Of a stretch of DNA of 16,526 nt, positions 1 through 6,861 are shown one piece after another. Numbering within the stretch: the stretch's first letter is position 1; every line of letters starts with the position of its first letter. The position numbers and the translations under genes are program-made. The notes under the pieces were generated by a model that was not told where the DNA came from, did not search any database, and worked only from the letters and a program-made list of their open reading frames with translations. Origin of the DNA: Candidatus Omnitrophota bacterium. GTDB lineage: Bacteria > Omnitrophota > Gorgyraeia > Zapsychrales > JANLHA01. Where the stretch lies: the NCBI GenBank assembly GCA_024653845.1, contig JANLHA010000236.1, positions 1-16,526 of the forward strand. The letters are read 5' to 3'.

Positions 1-2
1 CC

Positions 3-3000
3 CACCTTGAAGACATCGCAGGGCTGCCAACAGAACTTGCCATCAACGATGGGATGGCGGTCCAGGTTGATGAGTTTTTCAACTTTGATGCTTCGGGAAC
101 ATCTTTTACTCTTTATGGAGTGAAATCAATTGAAAGTGTTTTTGGCGACGCGATCACCGCGGTGCAGGGAGTCAATGCCAACGTGACGCAATATTTGGTG
201 CGCAAAGATGGTAGCGTTTTTCCCGACGGCCAGCGTATTCGGCACACGCCCACGTTTCAAAACACACCTTTTTCTTTTCGCCTGCATGGAGTTGACTATC
301 GTTCTGATAAAAATCCTGCGGACCTCAGAAGAGCTTTGGAAAAATATCCGCAAATGAATGGCCGCTTGAGCCCATTGACCGATGAACAGGTGATGGAGTT
401 GTTTCGGGTGACCGAAGCTTTGGAAGTAGAAGTCGCTCGCGAGTTGGCCGAAGAAGCGGGAATTGATTATGTGGAGGGGACAAGGATTCCTTTGGATATT
501 GAGTGGGGTTTTCAAGACGGACAACCCTTACCTGTGATCATCCAGGCGCGACCCATCATTGGAAATTTTCAAAGAGAGTTGACCGCTCCTGCTCCAACAC
601 TCTTGGCTCAGCAGGAAATCGCTCGAACTTCAACCGCCTGGGGAGAAACCGCTCCAGAAGGAGTGCAGGGACCGGTGGTTGTTTTTGGGGATGAGACCGA
701 TGTTGAAAGCATTCGCCGGTGGGAGGCGCAAAATCCTGGCCCTTATCTTTTGGTCCGATTCAATGTTGCCACAGTGGCTGCTCGGATGCTGGCTCCCACG
801 TCGGGAAATCCGGCCCCTCAGATGCAGGCTAAGGTCATTAGTGACCCCGCGCAGTCTTCGCGCCAAGCCCATGATGTGGCGCGTATCTCACAGCATCTTG
901 ATAGCGGGAAACTGGCTTACGCCAATGGCCCGGTTCTGCGAGACGGATTCGTTAATCAATTGACGCTGGTCCCTGACCCGCAAATCCCCGGAGTGTGGGT
1001 TTCGCAAGAAAAGGTGACGTATTTTAGCAATGGAGTCAGTGGGCATTTCTATACCGAAAAGTCAGGCGTCGCGGCCGCAGTACCACAGCCGGATGTGCGT
1101 ACTCAAAAACTGCAAGTTTTTCATGAATTTATTCGTCGTCATTGGAGAAGAATCAGTGAAGGGGCTCCTCTGGAATCTCAGCAGAAAGGCGAGATGGCAA
1201 GAAATATCAATCGTCTGTTTTTTGATGGAACTTTGGATCAGCTGCAACTTTTTGCTATTGAAGAAATTTTTCATCAAGACTCAAGACGGGTAAGAGAGCA
1301 TTTGGAGCAATTTTTAGGCGGCGGTTCAGGAGATCAGGCGCGAAGCACACGCTTAAGGGCTTTGCAAGGCCTTCGGCCAGGGTTAGCCATTTTAAGAGAA
1401 GCGCTGAGCAATCCCTTGTACCCGAGTGATTGGGAAAGCCCCTGGATGAGGAATTTGAGAAAATTGTTGGAGATTGAACGCTTTCTGCAAGATCGCGAGA
1501 AAAGTGAAGCTATGCCCAGAGACGAGGGGCCAAGTCTTCCTCCAGGCCGGCCCGAAAAATTGGCTGTTTTGTATCTTGAAGACGTCGACGACGAGCGGGC
1601 AGCTATGGTTGAGGAATGGAAAAGAGCCTTGGGTGAACGGAGCTCAGAATTTTTCTTTCAAAAAGTTGCCAATTATGATGATGCCGTAGCCTTGATGGGG
1701 CAACGGCGTTTTGATATGGTGATCTTTGATATTTCCGCAGAGGGAACTCCGGAGAATAAGCGCAGGTTTAAAGAAGGATTGGACAAGGTTCGACACCCTA
1801 TCATCCTTTCTCGCTTTGGGAGAGAAATGTTTGTTGACGGTGATGTTGATGTTACAACGGCCGAACGATTGGTTGCCATTTCAAAAAAAGATGGCTTTGA
1901 ACCGATCATCGAGCAATCGGTTCTTCAAATGCGCAGGGCCCGCGATACCCAGGTCGAGGAATATGAAGCCCGTCTTCGGCCAGAACCTACCGCCCCTGCG
2001 GTGGTTATGCCGCAGCGGCCGGAAAAATTGCGAATTTTGTATGTCGAAGATGACCCCGATTCTTCGTTGCTTTTCGAGACCTTCTTTAGGAAAGCATTCC
2101 CGGGTGATCAAAGGAAAGAATATGAACTGGTGGTAGTAGATGATTTCAAGAAAGGATTAGCCGAAATCAGGGGAGAGAAATTTGACGTGGTCGTTGCGGA
2201 TCGGCATGGCGTAGGACCAGACACAGAATTTTTTGAGGAGATGGAGCGGGTGCCGGTAAAGGTTGTTCTGACAAACTTAAGTGCAAGCATTGGGTTGAAA
2301 GATCATGCTTTGCAGAGGTATCAGGACGCAGGGCAATTGACGAGATTGGATAAGAACCCTAAGGATCTCAATGGAGAGCTTTTCCCTCTTCTGCGTCGAG
2401 CACGTGTCGAACAATTGCAATCCTATGAGGCGGCATTAAGGGCCGCTCAAGCGAGCGCAGCATCGGGAGAGACAAAAAGTGTTGATGAACCCGCATCTTC
2501 ATCGGAACGTCCGGAAGCGATTTTCGTTTTAGGTTCTAGCCGTTATGCTCAAAATTTTCGGCAAGCCATTCAATCAGTCGTCGGAGAAGAGCAGCAAGTT
2601 GTGACCGTCGATACCATTCCGAGGCTGCGACGACTGATGCGGCGTTTCACTCCCTCTTTGATTGTGGTGGACTCTCATTTGGATGGCGATGATGTTCTTG
2701 ACGAAGTTCTGAGTCTCATTACGGCAGAAACAGAAGGGGTTCCTGTGGTGGTGACCAGCCAGGAATCGGCTTTGCTCAATCGAGAGCAGTTGAGTAGGGG
2801 CGGCAATTTGGAAGTTTTGGGCGTTGTCGAAAAACCTTTCTTTATTCGTGACGTGGCTGAGATCATTCGCCAGAATTTTGCGCCAGCTTCTGCGGCTGGT
2901 CAACCAAGACGAGAACGAGGGCCCGATGAGGCCATATTGGTGGACGACAAAGTTGGTGGTATCAAGCTCACGCCTTCCGAATGGAATCTTCAAACTCAGG

Positions 3001-3170
3001 GTCAGGGTGTCAAATTCAACTTTCCCGCAGATCCGGCGCAATGGAAAAGCTTCCCCATCAATGGATTTACCCCCATCATCATCAATATTCGTCCTTTAAC
3101 GAATTTGCCCCTCTTTTTAGGAGAGACGGAGGAAGAAAAGCCCTCTCCTGCGCAGCTGAGCCTGCGTTAA
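3..3170 (+). CDS. Large PPDK_N-like / triple receiver-domain protein (5' end outside window)
   Basis: The reading frame is open from the window edge, so the N-terminus is missing; the ATG at 54 is only the first internal Met (numbering below starts there). Residues ~1-167 look like the end of a PEP-synthase/PPDK ATP-binding domain, closing with DIEW (148-151) and QARP (164-167). Residues ~190-300 may be a decayed PEP-mobile domain. Three receiver-like domains follow, each after an 'RPE' linker: REC1 ~501-630 (ED 509-510, D559), REC2 ~658-795 (EDD 665-667, D716), REC3 ~822-940 (no acidic pair, D873, K927). Residues 968-1038 form a distinct tail with GGI, a GF-P-IIN segment and NLPLFLG. No transmembrane segment is visible. 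The architecture suggests a soluble signalling or scaffold protein; catalysis by the PPDK-like part is doubtful without the missing N-terminus. Function is not known. The C-terminus, ending at TAA, is complete. Confidence 0.75.
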   Translation, partial: HLEDIAGLPTELAINDGMAVQVDEFFNFDASGTSFTLYGVKSIESVFGDAITAVQGVNANVTQYLVRKDGSVFPDGQRIRHTPTFQNTPFSFRLHGVDYRSDKNPADLRRALEKYPQMNGRLSPLTDEQVMELFRVTEALEVEVARELAEEAGIDYVEGTRIPLDIEWGFQDGQPLPVIIQARPIIGNFQRELTAPAPTLLAQQEIARTSTAWGETAPEGVQGPVVVFGDETDVESIRRWEAQNPGPYLLVRFNVATVAARMLAPTSGNPAPQMQAKVISDPAQSSRQAHDVARISQHLDSGKLAYANGPVLRDGFVNQLTLVPDPQIPGVWVSQEKVTYFSNGVSGHFYTEKSGVAAAVPQPDVRTQKLQVFHEFIRRHWRRISEGAPLESQQKGEMARNINRLFFDGTLDQLQLFAIEEIFHQDSRRVREHLEQFLGGGSGDQARSTRLRALQGLRPGLAILREALSNPLYPSDWESPWMRNLRKLLEIERFLQDREKSEAMPRDEGPSLPPGRPEKLAVLYLEDVDDERAAMVEEWKRALGERSSEFFFQKVANYDDAVALMGQRRFDMVIFDISAEGTPENKRRFKEGLDKVRHPIILSRFGREMFVDGDVDVTTAERLVAISKKDGFEPIIEQSVLQMRRARDTQVEEYEARLRPEPTAPAVVMPQRPEKLRILYVEDDPDSSLLFETFFRKAFPGDQRKEYELVVVDDFKKGLAEIRGEKFDVVVADRHGVGPDTEFFEEMERVPVKVVLTNLSASIGLKDHALQRYQDAGQLTRLDKNPKDLNGELFPLLRRARVEQLQSYEAALRAAQASAASGETKSVDEPASSSERPEAIFVLGSSRYAQNFRQAIQSVVGEEQQVVTVDTIPRLRRLMRRFTPSLIVVDSHLDGDDVLDEVLSLITAETEGVPVVVTSQESALLNREQLSRGGNLEVLGVVEKPFFIRDVAEIIRQNFAPASAAGQPRRERGPDEAILVDDKVGGIKLTPSEWNLQTQGQGVKFNFPADPAQWKSFPINGFTPIIINIRPLTNLPLFLGETEEEKPSPAQLSLR

Positions 3171-3189
3171 TTTGCCCCTAAATTCCTCA

Positions 3190-3218
3190 TTGTTTCTTAC
3201 CTTAAAAAATGCTAATAT
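3190..3218 (+). promoter_or_regulatory. Sigma70-like promoter for the cyclo-ligase gene
   Basis: TTGTTT (3190-3195) and TAATAT (3213-3218) are separated by exactly 17 bases. Each hexamer matches the consensus at about four of six positions. It lies in the 106-base gap after the preceding stop codon and would start transcription near 3225, leaving a leader of about 50 bases. Confidence 0.4.
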
Positions 3219-3225
3219 AGAGCGC

Positions 3226-3253
3226 TTTGGAAGCGTAAAAATACCTTTCCAAA
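3226..3253 (+). other. Leader hairpin upstream of the cyclo-ligase gene
   Basis: TTTGGAA (3226-3232) is perfectly complementary to TTCCAAA (3247-3253), with an 11-base loop. A second possible hairpin, CGCTT/AAGCG at 3223-3235, overlaps it and could not form at the same time. With transcription starting near 3225, the larger stem would sit at the very 5' end of the mRNA. It could protect the transcript or be chance. Confidence 0.3.
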
Positions 3254-3276
3254 TGAATAATGGGTTCTAAAAAGCA

Positions 3277-3846
3277 GTGATTGAAGAAAAAAAACTGACG
3301 ATTCGAAAAAGAATTCTGAATTTACTTAAAAACCAGAAGGAGGAAGAGCGGCTTTATAAAAGCCAAGCTATTCTTAAACAGTTTTTTAAGATACCGGAGT
3401 ACTCCGAAGTTAAAACAATTTTGTTTTACTTCGCTTTTGGTGGTGAAGTTGAAACGATGGAAATGATCAAACGAGCACAACACGAGGGAAAAAAAGTGGC
3501 ATTGCCCTTTGTGCTCCTCAAGGAAAAAAAGCTGATTCCTATTCTTATTGAAAATTTAGAGGAAGATTTAGAGCATGGCCCTTACGGAATCCCACAACCG
3601 TATTACAATGAGTCCAAGATTCTTGACTTAAAGAATCTTGATATGGCTGTGATCCCTGGCTTGGCCTTTGACAAGCGGTGTTACCGCTTAGGGCGCGGCA
3701 TTGGGTTTTATGACCGTTTTTTGGCTAGATTTCCTCAAGATAAGAAGATCTCCTCTGTCGGCCTCGCATTTGATTTTCAACTCGTTGACTCTTTGCCCAC
3801 CCAAGAGCATGATGTTCCGGTATCTCGTGTCGTTGTTAATGGATGA
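3277..3846 (+). CDS. 5-formyltetrahydrofolate cyclo-ligase
   Basis: This 189-residue cytosolic enzyme of the YgfA/MTHFS family converts 5-formyl-THF to 5,10-methenyl-THF using ATP, returning a storage folate to one-carbon metabolism. The family's motifs are all present: YGIPQP (103-108), PGLAFD (127-132) and the glycine-rich RLGRGIGFYDR (137-147), which forms the nucleotide-binding loop. Length is normal for the family. The start is a GTG at 3277 with only a weak A-rich upstream region. No better start exists, because stops precede it in frame and the first residues align with the basic N-terminal helix typical of the family. The gene is rich in AAA/Lys codons. It is followed by rny and ymdB with a 96-base gap that holds a promoter-like region, so it may be its own transcription unit. 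Function is firm; regulation is inferred. Confidence 0.93.
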   Translation: MIEEKKLTIRKRILNLLKNQKEEERLYKSQAILKQFFKIPEYSEVKTILFYFAFGGEVETMEMIKRAQHEGKKVALPFVLLKEKKLIPILIENLEEDLEHGPYGIPQPYYNESKILDLKNLDMAVIPGLAFDKRCYRLGRGIGFYDRFLARFPQDKKISSVGLAFDFQLVDSLPTQEHDVPVSRVVVNG

Positions 3847-3870
3847 GCAATCACTCATCGTTTAAGTGGT

Positions 3871-3898
3871 TTGCGCGCCCTTTGAGTATAAATATACT
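3871..3898 (+). promoter_or_regulatory. Probable promoter of rny
   Basis: TTGCGC (3871-3876) and TATACT (3893-3898) are 16 bases apart. The -10 box matches consensus at five of six positions and the -35 box at three. Transcription would begin near 3905, about 38 bases before the rny start codon. The -10 lies inside the right arm of a palindrome (3883-3900). Confidence 0.35.
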
Positions 3899-3900
3899 CA
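3883..3900. repeat. Perfect 8-bp inverted repeat, possible operator before rny
   Basis: TGAGTATA (3883-3890), a 2-base centre AA, and TATACTCA (3893-3900) form a perfect inverted repeat. The short centre suits a dimeric DNA-binding protein better than an RNA hairpin. No U-run follows, so it is not a terminator. It covers the proposed -10 box of rny, as a repressor site would. Confidence 0.5.
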
Positions 3901-3942
3901 TGTGGGGTGACGATCACATTTGTAATAGAGGGGGGAGTCATC

Positions 3943-5520
3943 ATGTCGGAACAAACTAATATGTATATGCAAACATTCATTCTTTCTGCGATGTTGGTTG
4001 TGGGGATCCTTTCAGGATATTTTTTGCGTGCATTCTTTGCGAGTAAGAAAATTCGTGAGGCTGAACAAAAAGCCAAAGATTTAACGGAATCATCGGCCCG
4101 CGATGCGGAAACCCGTCGACGCGAAACCGAGCTTCAAGTCAAAGAAATGAAGCTCAAGATGCTTGAAGAGTTTGAAGTGGAAACCAAAGAGCGTCGCGAA
4201 GAGATGGGAAATGCCGAAAAACGGATTTTGCAAAAAGAAGAAAATCTTGAGAAGCGGGTCGATCTTTTAGAGAAAAAAGAAAAAGATATTCATACTCGAA
4301 TCAGTGAATTGCGCCAAGAAGAAGAAGGCGTCAAGTCCAAGCGAGATGAGTTAGCGAAACTTATCGAAGAAGAAAAGCAGCGCCTGCAGGCCATGTCTTC
4401 GATGACCAAGGAAGAAGCCAAGAAGCTTCTCTTGGCTCGCGTGGAAGAAGAATTGACTCACGAAAAGGCTGTCCGCATTCGTCAGGCCGAAGAGGCGATT
4501 CGTGAATCGAGCGAGAAAACCGCTCGACAAATGATCAGCACCGCGATCCAGCGTTGCGCGTCGGATCACACCGCTGAAACCACGATCAGCGTGGTTGCTC
4601 TTCCCAGCGACGAGATGAAAGGCCGCATCATCGGTCGAGAAGGACGCAATATTCGTGCGCTGGAAATGGCTACAGGAGTGGATATCATTATCGATGATAC
4701 GCCGGAAGCGGTCACGATTTCCGGATTTGATATGGTCCGTCGAGAAATTGCGCGGATCGCCTTGGAGAGCTTGATTGCCGACGGGCGGATTCATCCTGGA
4801 CGTATCGAAGAAGTTGTGGAGAAAGCCAAAAAAGAAATTGAAAATAAAATCAAAGAAGAGGGGGAGAAAACTGTCTTTGATTTAGGCATCCATGGAATGC
4901 ATCCAGAATTGGTCAAGCTTATCGGAAAACTCAAATATCGGACAAGCTTTGGTCAAAATGGATTGCTGCATACCAAAGAAGTTGCTCAATTGATGGGATT
5001 GATGGCTTCGCAGCTGGGATTGGATCTCAAGACCGCCATTCGTGCTGGGTTGTTGCATGATATTGGCAAAGTTGTGAGTGCGGAAATTGAAGAAGGAACC
5101 CATGCTATCGTCGGAGGGAACCTCGCCAAAAAATATGGTGAAAATGATGAAGTGGTTAACGCGGTGGCATCTCATCATAACGAAGTCGAATGCACCACGA
5201 TTTATGGAATTCTGGTGTGTGCTGCAGATGCGATCAGTGCGTCTCGTCCTGGTGCCCGAGCAGAGACACTTGAAACATATGTGAAGCGCTTAGAGAGCTT
5301 GGAAAAGATTGCCAATTCGTTTAAGGGCGTTGAAAAATCTTTTGCTCTGCAGGCGGGCCGGGAGGTCCGTGTTGTCGTCGAGCCTGACAAGATCAATGAT
5401 GACGAAGCCGTTGTGATGGCCCGAGACTTGCGTAAACGAATCGAGCAAGAGCTCGAATATCCTGGGCAGATCAAAGTGGTTGTCTTGCGCGAGACACGAG
5501 CCGTGGAGATCGCAAAATAG
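3943..5520 (+). CDS. rny: Ribonuclease Y
   Basis: This 525-residue membrane-anchored endoribonuclease starts bulk mRNA decay. The domain order is complete: a hydrophobic N-terminal segment (~8-32), a long charged coiled coil (~35-200), a KH RNA-binding domain with [10 protein letters not shown] (227-236), and an HD hydrolase domain with the metal-binding HDIGK (372-376). The length matches family members (about 520 residues). The frame also contains a GTG at 3907, but I chose ATG 3943 because a strong purine-rich ribosome site, GGGGGGAG, ends about 6 bases upstream and because the resulting N-terminus matches the usual short polar lead before the anchor. The gene ends one base before the ymdB start, so the two are translationally linked, an order found in many bacteria. 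An operator-like palindrome lies 43 bases upstream of the start codon. Confidence 0.97.
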   Translation: MSEQTNMYMQTFILSAMLVVGILSGYFLRAFFASKKIREAEQKAKDLTESSARDAETRRRETELQVKEMKLKMLEEFEVETKERREEMGNAEKRILQKEENLEKRVDLLEKKEKDIHTRISELRQEEEGVKSKRDELAKLIEEEKQRLQAMSSMTKEEAKKLLLARVEEELTHEKAVRIRQAEEAIRESSEKTARQMISTAIQRCASDHTAETTISVVALPSDEMKGRIIGREGRNIRALEMATGVDIIIDDTPEAVTISGFDMVRREIARIALESLIADGRIHPGRIEEVVEKAKKEIENKIKEEGEKTVFDLGIHGMHPELVKLIGKLKYRTSFGQNGLLHTKEVAQLMGLMASQLGLDLKTAIRAGLLHDIGKVVSAEIEEGTHAIVGGNLAKKYGENDEVVNAVASHHNEVECTTIYGILVCAADAISASRPGARAETLETYVKRLESLEKIANSFKGVEKSFALQAGREVRVVVEPDKINDDEAVVMARDLRKRIEQELEYPGQIKVVVLRETRAVEIAK

Positions 5521-5521
5521 T

Positions 5522-6343
5522 ATGAAGATTTTCTGTATTGGCGATATTGTTGGGAAAGTGGGCCGCAAGGCTGTTGAAATGCTTTTGCCGGAACTCAAAA
5601 AAGAGTACCAGTTGGATTTTGTCATCGCCAATGCTGAAAACGCGGCTGGTGGATCCGGAATCACTCCGCGGATGGCCGAGCATCTTTTTCGCATCGATTG
5701 CAATGTTTTAACTCTCGGGGACCATGTTTGGGACAGAGAAGAATTGGTTCCTTATTTGGAAAAAACTCCTCAGATCATTCGTCCTGCCAATTTTCCGCCC
5801 GGCACGCCAGGAAAAGGATGGTGTATTGTCACCTCTTTTTCAGGTGTGAGGGTCGGCGTCATAAACCTTTTAGGTCGAGTTTTTATGCGTTATAATATGG
5901 AATGTCCTTTCCGTACCTTTGAGCGAATTCTCGAGGAGATCCGCGATAAGGTGGATGTCGTTGTTGTGGATTTTCATGCCGAAACAACCAGCGAGAAAGT
6001 GGCTTTTGGTCATTTTGCTGACGGGAAAGCCGCCATTGTTGTAGGAACGCATACGCACATCCAAACGGCAGATGAGCGTATTTTGCCGAAAGGAACGGCG
6101 TACATTACCGATTTAGGCATGACGGGGCCTTATGATTCGGTGATTGGTCAGAATAAAGAAAAGATCATTCAACGATTTCTCACCATACGCCCGGTTAGAT
6201 TTCAAGTGGCCAAAGAAGACATTCGTGTGTGCGGAGTTGTCGTTGATGTGGATGAAGAAAAAGGTACAGCTCGCAAGATTGAACGGGTTCAGAAAATTTT
6301 TATTCCAGATGAGGCTGTAAAAGCACAGTTAGGCGAAGAATAA
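5522..6343 (+). CDS. ymdB: YmdB-family metallophosphoesterase (TIGR00282 type)
   Basis: This 273-residue cytosolic metallophosphoesterase resembles Bacillus YmdB, which has 2',3'-cyclic-nucleotide phosphodiesterase activity and is usually encoded next to rny. Visible metal-site motifs are GDIVG (D8), NAEN (E39, N40), GDHVWD (66-71), DFHAE (H152) and GTHTH (H177, H179). The family signature TDLGMTGPYDS is at 196-206. One metal-site position differs from the B. subtilis protein: GNH reads GDH here (D67). ATG 5522 lies one base after the rny stop; GGAG at 5505-5508 is a rather distant ribosome site, so coupling to rny translation is likely. A longer reading from 5480 is rejected because it overlaps rny and adds residues that the family lacks. 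The context suggests a role in RNA turnover or signalling linked to RNase Y. Confidence 0.93.
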   Translation: MKIFCIGDIVGKVGRKAVEMLLPELKKEYQLDFVIANAENAAGGSGITPRMAEHLFRIDCNVLTLGDHVWDREELVPYLEKTPQIIRPANFPPGTPGKGWCIVTSFSGVRVGVINLLGRVFMRYNMECPFRTFERILEEIRDKVDVVVVDFHAETTSEKVAFGHFADGKAAIVVGTHTHIQTADERILPKGTAYITDLGMTGPYDSVIGQNKEKIIQRFLTIRPVRFQVAKEDIRVCGVVVDVDEEKGTARKIERVQKIFIPDEAVKAQLGEE

Positions 6344-6353
6344 TTCTCAGAAA

Positions 6354-6380
6354 TTGCAGTCCATCTGGAGCGTGTATAAA
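6354..6380 (+). promoter_or_regulatory. Weak promoter candidate before the PilZ gene
   Basis: TATAAA (6375-6380) is a good -10 box, but the only -35 candidate, TTGCAG (6354-6359), matches at three of six positions and is just 15 bases away. The PilZ gene sits 75 bases after ymdB, so it may have its own start or be read through. Confidence 0.2.
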
Positions 6381-6407
6381 AAGTCAAACCGTCTGACATC
6401 TTCATCA

Positions 6408-6414
6408 AAGGAGG
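6408..6414 (+). promoter_or_regulatory. Strong Shine-Dalgarno site of the PilZ gene
   Basis: AAGGAGG is a full anti-16S match, the best ribosome site in the window, four bases before ATG 6419. It fixes the start and suggests high translation compared with neighbours that have weak sites. Confidence 0.7.
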
Positions 6415-6418
6415 AGTT

Positions 6419-6796
6419 ATGAGTCCTTGGGATGGATTGAACCGTCGAAAATTCCCTCGCGTCAGTTGCCCGTGTATGGTCACGCTGCGCAATAGCGAGC
6501 AAGGTCAAGAGACCTTTTTAACGCACACTGAAAATGTGGGAGTTGGTGGAGTGGGGGTGGTGATCAAAAAGCAGTTGAAGCTTTTTTCTCCTGTCACCCT
6601 CGAGCTGGATCCTCTAGATTTGGGCAACAATATCAAGTGCCACGGCAAAGTTGTTTGGGTTGTTCGTCGTCGGAACGAAGATCCCCACAAACCGATGTTT
6701 TATGATATCGGGATTGAATTTGCGGATATGGGCGAAGAGGATCGAGAACGTTTGTCAAATATCATTGAGAGATTGCGTAAGGCTAGAAGCATTTAG
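6419..6796 (+). CDS. PilZ domain protein, putative cyclic-di-GMP receptor
   Basis: This 125-residue soluble protein is a single PilZ domain. It begins with the arginine motif NRRKFPR (9-15), the RxxxR-like c-di-GMP clamp. The second motif, usually [D/N]xSxxG, reads NVGVGG, with Gly in place of Ser. A conserved-looking beta strand GKVVWV and the terminal YDIGIEF strand complete the barrel. PilZ proteins bind c-di-GMP and pass the signal to motility, polysaccharide or transcription partners; no partner is encoded nearby. A very strong ribosome site precedes the ATG. Family assignment is good. Binding of c-di-GMP is probable but not certain because of the Ser to Gly change. Confidence 0.82.
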   Translation: MSPWDGLNRRKFPRVSCPCMVTLRNSEQGQETFLTHTENVGVGGVGVVIKKQLKLFSPVTLELDPLDLGNNIKCHGKVVWVVRRRNEDPHKPMFYDIGIEFADMGEEDRERLSNIIERLRKARSI

Positions 6797-6805
6797 CGAG
6801 ACTTA

Positions 6806-6826
6806 GGCGCCTTAAAAGAGGGTGCC
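6806..6826 (+). terminator. GC hairpin after the PilZ gene (weak terminator candidate)
   Basis: GGCGCC (6806-6811) can pair with GGTGCC (6821-6826), one G-U pair, around a 9-base loop, 10 bases after the PilZ stop. It is followed by an A/T-rich stretch rather than an immediate T-run, so it is not a classical intrinsic terminator. It might mark a transcript end before gltX. Confidence 0.22.
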
Positions 6827-6861
6827 AAGAATTTAAAAAATTTTAAAGAGAAAGAGTTTTT

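Noticed and set aside
126..524. Minus-strand ORF of 132 codons within the first gene
   Set aside because: It is a shadow of a clearly coding frame, with no recognisable domain and no ribosome site.
2574..3041. Minus-strand ORF of 155 codons in the receiver region
   Set aside because: It is antisense to REC3 and the tail, with low-complexity composition and no domain.
3171..3276. 6S RNA or a folate riboswitch before the cyclo-ligase gene
   Set aside because: The gap is too short for 6S RNA, and no THF-riboswitch-like conserved core is visible.
3842..3859. GATGAG/CTCATC hairpin at the cyclo-ligase stop as a terminator
   Set aside because: It has only six pairs, overlaps the stop codon and lacks a T-run.
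3907..3942. GTG start for rny 12 codons upstream
   Set aside because: The strong ribosome site lies just before ATG 3943, and the extra residues overlap the leader and are not typical of RNase Y.
5480..5521. Longer ymdB reading starting inside rny
   Set aside because: It adds 14 residues without family support; ATG 5522 gives the normal MKIFCIGDIVG N-terminus.
6832..6847. AT-only inverted repeat before gltX, and a shared 13-base AT string at 15059
   Set aside because: The matches consist only of A and T runs and are expected by chance in AT-rich gaps.
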